NCBI GenBank assembly: GCA_027484495.1
Contig: JAIXSW010000105.1
Span: forward strand, 1 to 5,447
Origin: Gammaproteobacteria bacterium
GTDB lineage: Bacteria; Pseudomonadota; Gammaproteobacteria; Enterobacterales; Alteromonadaceae
Direction of reading: 5' to 3'
Length of the DNA: 5,447 nucleotides
In this document: positions 1-5,302 of the stretch, piece by piece
Numbering within the stretch: position 1 is the first letter of the stretch
Layout of the letters: every line of letters begins with the position of its first letter
Notes under the pieces: model-generated
Databases searched by the model: none
Told to the model about the DNA's origin: nothing
Seen by the model: only the letters and a program-made list of their open reading frames with translations
Translations under genes and position numbers: made by a program

Positions 1-7
1 AAGCGAA

Positions 8-46
8 TAAATAGCAGCCGGCCACAGCATCGCTGGTGGCCGGCTG
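8..46 (-). terminator. Rho-independent terminator of the flrBC operon
   Basis: A GC-rich inverted repeat lies 33 bases past the flrC stop codon. The arms CAGCCGGCCAC (15-25) and GTGGCCGGCTG (36-46) pair perfectly over 11 bp, and the loop can add a short inner stem. Read on the minus strand, the hairpin is followed by CTATTTATT, an interrupted but U-rich tail. No gene is visible between flrC and this element, so it probably ends the leftward flrBC transcript. The imperfect U tract leaves some read-through possible. Confidence 0.75.
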
Positions 47-78
47 ATTCATCTGCAGCCATGGTTTATTCAGTTCGA

Positions 79-1428
79 TTAGAAAGGCAGTGCAATCCCG
101 GATTCGCGCATCCTGGCCAGTTTGTAGCGCAAGGTTCTGGCACTAATGCCCAGTTTCTCCGCCACTTCTTTACGACGATTGGCACAAGCGCGCATGGTTT
201 CCAGAATGATGCGGTGCTCCTGCTCGTAGACGCCGGATTTAAACACGCTGAGTTCAGGATCGGTATTAACTGCAACCGGCTCTGGCCTGTTCAGACTCAG
301 CGGGCTGTTTTCCAGCATAATATCGTCGTCGCTGATCAGATTGTCATTGTGCACAATCAACGCCCGTTGGATCACGTTATCCAGTTCCCGCACATTACCC
401 GGCCATTCATGCGTCAGCAATTTGCGTTTAGCACCGGCCGATAACTCCGGCGTCGCAATCCCCTGCTGCTGGCAATGCCGCTCCAGCAGATGGGCAGTCA
501 AAGGCAGAATATCTTCCGGACGCTCCCACAGAGCCGGCCAGGTCAGTGGAAACACATTGAGCCGGTAGAACAAATCTTCGCGGAACTGGCCCTGTGCTAC
601 GGCATGACGCAGATCGCGGTTACTGGTAGCAATCACCCGGACATCGAGTTTAATCGTTTTACGGCTGCCCAGACGTTCAACTTCGCGTTCCTGCAGCACC
701 CGCAATAACTTCGCCTGCAGGTTCAGATCCATTTCGCTGATCTCATCAAGTAAAATGGTGCCCTGCTGCGCTTGTTCGAATTTACCGGGGCAAGCTGAAA
801 TCGCGCCGGTGAACGCGCCTTTTTCGTAACCAAACAGCGTCGATTCCAGCATATTCTCCGGAATAGCCGCGCAGTTAATCGCGACAAATGGCCCGTCATG
901 ACGCGCCGACTGCAGATGGATGTACCGTGCCAGCACTTCTTTGCCTGAGCCACTGGGGCCTAGCACCATCACATTGGCGTCGGCACGCGCGACTTTTGCC
1001 GCCAGTTTGACCAGCTGCTGGCTGCAAGGCGCAGCGACAATCGGCTCAAAGGGCAATACTTCTTCCGGGCTGACATAGCGGCCTACCATATTGATCAGTA
1101 CTTCCGGTGAAAAAGGCTTGGCCAGATAGTCCACTGCACCTAAGCGGATCGCCGTCACCGCATCATTCACGGTGGCATACGCTGTCATCATCAATACCGG
1201 CAGCTGTGGATAATTCAGTTTGACCGATTTGAGCAATTCCAGACCGGAGATAGCGCCCATCTGGACATCACTGACTACCAGGCGGATTTTGTGCTGTTTT
1301 AACTGCTGCAATGCCTGTTCAGCATTCGCTGCCAGCACGACGTCATACTGGGCCAGCGTTAGCGTATCGGCCAGAGCTTCCTGCAAACCGGCGTCATCTT
1401 CCACAACCAGAATTTTAGGCTTCTGCAT
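79..1428 (-). CDS. flrC: FlrC, sigma-54-dependent flagellar response regulator
   Basis: This 449-residue NtrC-type response regulator (FlrC/FleR family) is phosphorylated by FlrB and activates late sigma-54 flagellar promoters. The receiver domain (about 4-118) has acidic residues D11/D12, phosphoacceptor D54 in VVSDVQM, T82 and K104. The AAA+ domain (about 131-360) has Walker A GPSGSGKE (157-164), the sigma-54-contacting GAFTGA loop (204-209), Walker B LLDEI (226-230) and WPGNVREL (342-349). A Fis-type helix-turn-helix occupies about 415-441. All catalytic elements appear intact. A longer reading from 1455 exists, but the start at 1428 is preferred: AGGAG lies 7 bases upstream and MQKPKILVVEDD is a standard receiver start. 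The gene overlaps the end of flrB by 14 bases, which suggests translational coupling. The family is certain; the symbol follows Vibrio usage. Confidence 0.95.
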   Translation of the reverse strand: MQKPKILVVEDDAGLQEALADTLTLAQYDVVLAANAEQALQQLKQHKIRLVVSDVQMGAISGLELLKSVKLNYPQLPVLMMTAYATVNDAVTAIRLGAVDYLAKPFSPEVLINMVGRYVSPEEVLPFEPIVAAPCSQQLVKLAAKVARADANVMVLGPSGSGKEVLARYIHLQSARHDGPFVAINCAAIPENMLESTLFGYEKGAFTGAISACPGKFEQAQQGTILLDEISEMDLNLQAKLLRVLQEREVERLGSRKTIKLDVRVIATSNRDLRHAVAQGQFREDLFYRLNVFPLTWPALWERPEDILPLTAHLLERHCQQQGIATPELSAGAKRKLLTHEWPGNVRELDNVIQRALIVHNDNLISDDDIMLENSPLSLNRPEPVAVNTDPELSVFKSGVYEQEHRIILETMRACANRRKEVAEKLGISARTLRYKLARMRESGIALPF

Positions 1429-2593
1429 TGCAAGGCTCCTCGATTGGTAACGCACTGCGAAACACAGTGCCTGGATCTGCCAGATAAACCGGCAGGGTCA
1501 ATTCAAAACGGGCGCCACCGTTGCGGCCGTTCAGACAACGGGCAATTCCGTTGTGTGAATTCGCCACAGCCTGCACCACGGCAAGGCCAAGACCAGTACC
1601 GTTGCTGCGGGTGGTAAAAAATGGTTCAAAAATTTGTTGCTGCAAGTGCTCTGGCACACCAGGGCCTTCATCTTCAACGGCTAGCACCACTTTGCGCTGA
1701 TCCGCACTGGCAATCGCAGACAACTGAATGCGGGCACCAGGTCCGGCATGTTCCAGCGCGTTATGCACCAGATTGCTGAGGGCGCCAGCCAGTGCGCTAT
1801 GGTTGCCAAGCACAGTGACATCCGGGTCCGGTAATTCGACGACCACAGATCCATGCTGTTGCAGTACCAGTGGTTCAACGGCGGCAAAGACTTCACTGAG
1901 CAATTGTTGCATCGACAAAGGCACCGCCTGCTGTTCACGACCAGCGCGGGCAAATAGCAGTAGATCATTGACTTGCTGTTCTAAATCGGTCAGCCGGTTC
2001 AGCAGTTTTTGCGTAAATTGCTCGCGCGCTGCCGGGCTTAACTTCTGATTCGCCAGATTGCGGGCATAGAGCAAAGCGCCGGACAATGGCGTTCGGATCT
2101 GATGCGCCAGTGATGCCATCATCTTTCCGAGTGAAGATAGGCGCTGCAGATGCGATAACCGGCTTTGCAACTGACGGGTTTCAGTCAGATCAGTAAGCAC
2201 GATCAATTGACCAGTTAACGGTTCTAACGGGCTAATCGCCAGCTGCACACGCCGGCCATCATGTAACGACACTTCCAGACCATCATCACTACGTGGCCGG
2301 AAACTGCGATTAATGACATCCAGCCAACGTTGGCCATGCAGCGGCTCACCGAGCATGGCCACAGCAACAGGGTTCGCCTGCATCACATAGCCGCGCTGGT
2401 CCAACACGATAATGCCGTTTGGCAATACCTGCAGTAAATGCTGCAGTCGCTGTAATTCCAGGCGCTCCGGATCAGAAATCGCCACAGGGACTACAGCCGC
2501 TGTCAGACCTTGCAATAAGGCCAGATGAGGTACCGCAGACGCCGGTGCCGGTAATGGGCCTTTTTTCAGCGCAGCGTGTGGGGACGTGAGCAT
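1415..2593 (-). CDS. flrB: FlrB, soluble PAS-type flagellar sensor histidine kinase
   Basis: This 392-residue histidine kinase is the FlrB/FleS partner of FlrC: it autophosphorylates on histidine and passes the phosphate to FlrC D54. A variable, Pro/Ala-rich N-terminus (about 1-40) precedes a PAS domain (about 47-138, with LPNGIIVLDQRGYVMQAN). The dimerisation domain carries SLAHQIRTPL (161-170), with phospho-acceptor H164. The HATPase domain has the N box NLVHNALEHA (274-283), the G1 box DEGPGVP (308-314) and the G2 box GTGLGLAVV (332-340). I see no signal peptide or membrane segment, so it should be cytosolic and sense an internal cue, probably flagellar assembly state. Glutamine after the histidine (HQIRTPL) is usual in this family. 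GGTGA just before the ATG supports the start. Transcription probably starts at the sigma-54 promoter at 2631-2646. Confidence 0.94.
   Translation of the reverse strand: MLTSPHAALKKGPLPAPASAVPHLALLQGLTAAVVPVAISDPERLELQRLQHLLQVLPNGIIVLDQRGYVMQANPVAVAMLGEPLHGQRWLDVINRSFRPRSDDGLEVSLHDGRRVQLAISPLEPLTGQLIVLTDLTETRQLQSRLSHLQRLSSLGKMMASLAHQIRTPLSGALLYARNLANQKLSPAAREQFTQKLLNRLTDLEQQVNDLLLFARAGREQQAVPLSMQQLLSEVFAAVEPLVLQQHGSVVVELPDPDVTVLGNHSALAGALSNLVHNALEHAGPGARIQLSAIASADQRKVVLAVEDEGPGVPEHLQQQIFEPFFTTRSNGTGLGLAVVQAVANSHNGIARCLNGRNGGARFELTLPVYLADPGTVFRSALPIEEPCNAEA
1436..1440 (-). promoter_or_regulatory. Ribosome binding site deciding the flrC start
   Basis: On the minus strand AGGAG is followed by the 7-base spacer CCTTGCA and then ATG at 1428-1426. 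The site lies inside the last codons of flrB, so ribosomes ending flrB are well placed to start flrC. The alternative upstream ATG at 1455 would add nine residues before the receiver domain. Confidence 0.8.
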
Positions 2594-2630
2594 AATTTCA
2601 CCGTCAGGGTTTTGAACACAACCCTTTCCT

Positions 2631-2646
2631 AGCAGAAATCATGCCA
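2631..2646 (-). promoter_or_regulatory. Sigma-54 (-24/-12) promoter of flrBC
   Basis: On the minus strand TGGCATGATTTCTGCT matches the sigma-54 consensus TGGCACG-N4-TTGCT at all but two defined positions. The invariant GG and GC have the required 10-base spacing. Transcription would begin near 2620, leaving a leader of about 27 bases before the flrB ATG. In Vibrio cholerae flrBC is a class II, FlrA- and sigma-54-dependent operon, so this is where such a promoter is expected. FlrA is encoded just upstream. Confidence 0.87.
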
Positions 2647-2647
2647 T

Positions 2648-2669
2648 CTGATTTAATGTTTAAATTCAG
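2648..2669. repeat. Inverted repeat abutting the flrBC -24 element, possible FlrA operator
   Basis: The plus-strand arms CTGATTTAA (2648-2656) and TTAAATTCAG (2660-2669) are complementary except for one extra base in the right arm, around the 3-base centre TGT. The repeat ends one base from the -24 element of the flrBC promoter. It is AT-rich and sits where a proximally acting enhancer-binding protein could bind. It is not a clear copy of the Pseudomonas FleQ box, so assignment to FlrA rests on position only. Confidence 0.45.
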
Positions 2670-2688
2670 AAACTTAGAGTAAACTTGC

Positions 2689-2706
2689 CTGCCAATTTTT
2701 TGGCAG
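2689..2706 (-). terminator. Hairpin directly after the flrA stop codon, weak terminator or attenuator
   Basis: The plus-strand arms CTGCCAA (2689-2695) and TTGGCAG (2700-2706) pair perfectly over 7 bp around a 4-base loop. The stem begins at the base after the flrA TGA. On the minus strand the sequence after it is GCAAGTTTACTC, which has no U run, so this is not a classical intrinsic terminator. It may protect the flrA mRNA 3' end or partly separate flrA from flrBC. Confidence 0.35.
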
Positions 2707-4176
2707 TCAGTCGTTTTGACCGTTGTCGGCTTCATCGCGCATCAGATTATATTTACGCATTTTTTCTACCAGAGTAGTCCGGCGTAAACATAAAATATCT
2801 GCAGCACGGGCAACAATAAAATCGTGTCGTTCCAGTGCCTGATTGATCAAACTCACTTCCAGGTCAGCCAGAAATTGTTTCAGATCCATGCCATCATCCG
2901 GCAATAGATCCAGCTGGCCAGCAGTCAGCGAAGTGAAAGCAACCTCATCGTTGCTCTCTTCGTCGTCACTGCCAAACTGGAATAGTTCATTGATCGCATC
3001 ACGCTCCAGCAACGCTTCCGGATAATGTGGAATATAAGCTTCTACATCGATATGGCGGTATTTTTGCGGCAGATCGGCGACATCAACTACCTGGTTCGGG
3101 AACATAATCGTCAGACGCTCGACCAGATTGCCCAGTTCGCGGACATTGCCCGGCCAGGCATGTAATTTCAAACTTTCGATCGCACGCTCAGTAAATTTAA
3201 CGCCGGCTTGCCCTTGTGATTCCAGTCTTTGCAACAGTTCCGTCACCAACAAAGGTAAATCGTCAGCACGCTCTTTCAGCGCCGGCGTGTCAATCGGAAA
3301 CACATTCAGCCGGTAGTACAAATCTTCCCGAAACCGGCCGTCTTCGATCATGCCTTCAAGCTGGCGGTGAGTTGCCGCGATAATCCGCACATCCGCGCGG
3401 ATTGGCTGACTGCCACCAACACGTTCATAGGTCCGTTCCTGTAACACACGCAGTAGTTTGACCTGCATCGGCAACGGCATGTCACCAATTTCGTCAAGGA
3501 AAATAGTCCCGCCCTGCGCCAGTTCAAACCGGCCTTTACGGGTAGAAATAGCGCCGGTAAAAGCACCTTTTTCATGGCCAAACAACTCGCTTTCGAGCAG
3601 TTCAGCCGGAATAGCGCCACAGTTAATCGGCACAAAAGGCCCATCACAACGATGGGACAACACATGAATGTTCCGCGCAACCACTTCTTTACCGGTTCCG
3701 GACTCGCCGAGGATCAGCACGTTAGCATCGGTCTTGGCGACTTGCTGGATCAGAAAACGCACTTGTTGCATCACCGGGCTGGTTCCGACCATCCCGACAA
3801 AACGATGTTGTAAATCATGCTGACGCTGGCCGGGCAACAAACGGTGATATTCCTGACAATCACGCAGCTGCTGTGTTAACGACGCATAAGCGAATGGTTC
3901 AGTCAGCAACCCCACCGCATTGGCATACTTCAACAGGGGTTTTAACGTCTCGCCGAGTAGCAGAAAAGCACAGGCCGGGTATTGTTGCAGGATGGCTTCA
4001 TGTTGTTGCGAGGTTAAAGCGCCCAGCAGCACCACGGCTTTTGGATCAGCGCCCAGTTCGGCATGGAGCTGCGCTTCGCTCAGCACCGCATGTGGCTCAT
4101 GAATGAAGTTCAGGATCACGCTCAGGCGCTGCGCCCGGCTATCCTGTTGATCCAAAATAAATAATCGTGGGTTCAT
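2707..4176 (-). CDS. flrA: FlrA/FleQ-type master flagellar regulator, sigma-54 activator
   Basis: This 489-residue enhancer-binding protein (FleQ of Pseudomonas is about 490) sits at the top of the polar flagellar cascade. The N-terminal FleQ-type domain (about 1-115) resembles a degenerate receiver, with hydrophobic residues (AVVLLGA, 47-53) where a phosphorylatable Asp would be. The AAA+ domain (about 126-375) has Walker A GESGTGKE (157-164), GAFTGA (204-209), Walker B TIFLDEIGD (224-232), REDLYYRLNVFP (283-294) and WPGNVREL (341-348). An acidic linker (about 401-411) precedes a C-terminal helix-turn-helix (about 453-478, CLRRTTLVEKMRKYNL). The start fits FleQ-family N-termini, but no Shine-Dalgarno sequence is visible before it. 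FleQ/FlrA proteins are inhibited by c-di-GMP. R168 of the second binding motif is kept, but the first motif (LFRSLVG in FleQ) reads HRFVGMVG here. The likely target promoter lies just downstream, before flrB. Confidence 0.95.
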   Translation of the reverse strand: MNPRLFILDQQDSRAQRLSVILNFIHEPHAVLSEAQLHAELGADPKAVVLLGALTSQQHEAILQQYPACAFLLLGETLKPLLKYANAVGLLTEPFAYASLTQQLRDCQEYHRLLPGQRQHDLQHRFVGMVGTSPVMQQVRFLIQQVAKTDANVLILGESGTGKEVVARNIHVLSHRCDGPFVPINCGAIPAELLESELFGHEKGAFTGAISTRKGRFELAQGGTIFLDEIGDMPLPMQVKLLRVLQERTYERVGGSQPIRADVRIIAATHRQLEGMIEDGRFREDLYYRLNVFPIDTPALKERADDLPLLVTELLQRLESQGQAGVKFTERAIESLKLHAWPGNVRELGNLVERLTIMFPNQVVDVADLPQKYRHIDVEAYIPHYPEALLERDAINELFQFGSDDEESNDEVAFTSLTAGQLDLLPDDGMDLKQFLADLEVSLINQALERHDFIVARAADILCLRRTTLVEKMRKYNLMRDEADNGQND

Positions 4177-4202
4177 GAAGTCTGAGTGCCAGCTTTTTTT
4201 TC

Positions 4203-4231
4203 ATTGTTGCAAAGGCTTGGCGCCCTTGCAA
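4203..4231 (-). promoter_or_regulatory. Weak sigma-70 promoter candidate for flrA
   Basis: On the minus strand TTGCAA (4231-4226) and AACAAT (4208-4203) are 17 bases apart, each matching 4 of 6 consensus positions. Transcription would start near 4197, about 20 bases before the flrA ATG. Class I regulators such as FlrA are normally not sigma-54 dependent, and no sigma-54 element is present here. The match is weak, and transcription could also enter from the flagellin gene. Confidence 0.27.
4207..4231. repeat. Imperfect hairpin upstream of flrA
   Basis: The plus-strand arms TTGCAAAGGC (4207-4216) and GCCCTTGCAA (4222-4231) pair over 9 of 10 positions, with one A/C mismatch and a 5-base loop. 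TTGCAA occurs at both ends. It overlaps the weak flrA promoter candidate, so it could be an operator-like dyad or an mRNA leader structure. No U tract follows on the minus strand. Confidence 0.35.
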
Positions 4232-4236
4232 GCAAC

Positions 4237-4278
4237 AAACGCTGGTTTTTTGACAGTGGCGTCAAAAAAACAGCGTTT
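4237..4278 (-). terminator. Large imperfect palindrome after the flagellin gene, probable terminator
   Basis: The outer arms AAACGCTG (4237-4244) and CAGCGTTT (4271-4278) pair over 8 bp. After one mismatch the inner arms TTTTTTGAC (4246-4254) and GTCAAAAAA (4261-4269) add 9 bp around a 6-base loop. On the minus strand the structure starts five bases past the flagellin stop and is followed by a modestly T-rich stretch (GTTTGTTGCTT). It may end the flagellin transcript. The TTGAC-N6-GTCAA core also looks like a regulatory dyad upstream of flrA. Confidence 0.5.
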
Positions 4279-4283
4279 TGACC

Positions 4284-5084
4284 TTAACTCAGCAGTTGTA
4301 ACGCTTGTTCGGACTGGATCCGCCCTTGCGCCGCGACCGCGATACTGGCTTGTTCGCGGATCTGGCCTTGTACGCGCTCGGTACTGGCTTTGGCATAATC
4401 CAAATCAGCAATGCGGCTGATGGCTGCTTGTTCATTGACATTCTGGTTGGCCAGATTGCGTGCCGACGCGGTCATGGCATTGGCCGTTGCACCAATCTCG
4501 GTGCGTTGGCTATCAATTTGCTGGCTACTGGATTTCACTACATCTAACGCGTTCTCAACACCATCTGCGCTTTGCAGATCGATGGCAAAGACGCCGCCAT
4601 CTTCTAACTGTTTAGCCAGATCGGTCGTTTGCAGACTGAACTGACTTTTTTCGCCGCCAAGCGCAATACTGCCATTGCTGGCAAACAACTTAGTGCCGGC
4701 GAATTCGGTATTGGCGATTTGGTCTTTGATCCCGGCGCTGATTGCGTCGACCTGCTTTTGCAGCGCGGCTTTGTCGTCTGCTGACAGAATGCCGCTGCCG
4801 GCTTGTGTAGCCAGGCGGCCAATCTCGTTCAGACCGTCAGTGACACCTTGCAGCGACTGGTCAGCCAGATTAGCCATCGACAAGCCATCATAAAGATTCT
4901 GTTCGGTCTGGCGGGTGCCACTATTTTGCGCACTGAGCCGGTTGGCAATTTGTAAACCGGCGGCGTCGTCTGCTGCGGAGTTAATCCGTTTCGCGGATGC
5001 CAGCTGTTTCAGCTTGTCGTCATTGCTGCGCTGCAAGCGATCTGATAACAAATCTGGCGTATTAAACTGGCCATTGATATTCAT
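4284..5084 (-). CDS. Short atypical flagellin paralogue
   Basis: This 266-residue protein has both conserved flagellin ends and almost nothing between. The N-terminal D0/D1 part (about 1-137) contains RINSAADDAAGLQIANRLSAQ-like sequence, LYDGLSMANLADQSL, DDKAALQKQVDAI and FAGTKLF. The C-terminal D1/D0 part (about 176-266) contains ISRIADLDYAKA and ends QALQLLS. From DLDY onward its length equals that of Salmonella FliC. The region between (about 138-175) is too short for D2/D3 outer domains. The first D0 segment is about four residues shorter than in FliC and replaces the usual SSGLRINSA with ASAKRINSA. The terminal helix has QIREQ where FliC has QILQQ. GGAG six bases upstream supports the start. 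It lies between flrA and pseB rather than in a flaA-flaG-fliD-fliS cluster. It may be a minor filament subunit, a junction protein or a non-polymerising paralogue; its exact role is unknown. Confidence 0.87.
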   Translation of the reverse strand: MNINGQFNTPDLLSDRLQRSNDDKLKQLASAKRINSAADDAAGLQIANRLSAQNSGTRQTEQNLYDGLSMANLADQSLQGVTDGLNEIGRLATQAGSGILSADDKAALQKQVDAISAGIKDQIANTEFAGTKLFASNGSIALGGEKSQFSLQTTDLAKQLEDGGVFAIDLQSADGVENALDVVKSSSQQIDSQRTEIGATANAMTASARNLANQNVNEQAAISRIADLDYAKASTERVQGQIREQASIAVAAQGRIQSEQALQLLS

Positions 5085-5115
5085 ACTGCGCTCCGGTTTG
5101 AGGTGCTGTTTGATG

Positions 5116-5145
5116 ATTGTATGCGCTGTTTCACCGCACAGGCAA
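5116..5145 (-). promoter_or_regulatory. Sigma-70-type promoter candidate for the flagellin gene
   Basis: On the minus strand TTGCCT (5145-5140) and TACAAT (5121-5116) are 18 bases apart, matching 4 of 6 and 5 of 6 consensus positions. Transcription would begin near 5109, about 25 bases before the ATG. I found no sigma-54 GG-N10-GC element and no convincing FliA (sigma-28) element for this gene on this strand, which is unusual for a flagellin. Confidence 0.38.
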
Positions 5146-5204
5146 AGTGTTTAGTGCCTGAATTTTGACCAGGTAGATTCGTTCCACTGCCATTCAACGC
5201 TAAG

Positions 5205-5222
5205 ATGCTTAATCACAAGCAT
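5205..5222. repeat. Dyad upstream of the pseB promoter, possible operator
   Basis: ATGCTT (5205-5210) and AAGCAT (5217-5222) form a perfect 6-bp inverted repeat around AATCAC. It extends to 9 bp in RNA if one G-U pair is allowed. Six T residues follow on the plus strand, as in a terminator. However, no plus-strand gene precedes it in this window, so an operator role is more likely. It ends 11 bases before the sigma-54-like element of pseB. Confidence 0.4.
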
Positions 5223-5232
5223 TTTTTAATAC

Positions 5233-5248
5233 TGGAATAAATTATGCT
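5233..5248 (+). promoter_or_regulatory. Sigma-54-like promoter candidate for pseB
   Basis: TGGAATAAATTATGCT has the invariant GG (5234-5235) and GC (5246-5247) with exactly 10 bases between, the T before GG, and a T after GC. It departs from TGGCACG-N4-TTGCT at four other positions, so it is weaker than the flrBC promoter. Transcription would start near 5259, about 45 bases before the pseB ATG. A sigma-70 reading (TATGCT at 5243-5248) has no good -35 partner. Confidence 0.48.
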
Positions 5249-5302
5249 ATGGTTCTGTCAACAGACGAAGCAGCGTAGGCAATTCGCTGGCAGGGAGTTG
5301 AT

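Noticed and set aside
32..39. GCTGGTGG, identical to the E. coli Chi octamer
   Set aside because: It is a single 8-mer inside the terminator hairpin and can be explained by chance and by the stem sequence.
61..444. Plus-strand open frame of 127 codons opposite flrC, and other frames of 60-110 codons opposite the regulators and flagellin
   Set aside because: They lie wholly within strongly supported genes on the other strand, show no recognisable domain, and are typical antisense shadows.
1429..1455. Longer flrC reading starting at 1455
   Set aside because: It adds nine residues without a receiver-domain match, while the internal ATG at 1428 has a strong AGGAG site and the normal receiver start.
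4173..4188. TGGCAC motif just before flrA as a sigma-54 -24 element on the minus strand
   Set aside because: The -24 half is perfect, but the position 10 bases further on is TC instead of GC, and the element would overlap the flrA start codon.
5124..5155. TAAACACT as a FliA (sigma-28) -35 element for the flagellin gene
   Set aside because: The sequence at the correct spacing matches only about 3 of 8 positions of GCCGATAA.
5156..5172. TGG...GC pair upstream of the flagellin gene as a sigma-54 promoter
   Set aside because: The GG and GC are 11 bases apart rather than the strict 10, and a second nearby pair is 13 apart.
5085..5302. A small gene in the divergent flagellin-pseB region
   Set aside because: No frame with a start and ribosome binding site of useful length fits there; the region is better explained by promoters and a dyad.
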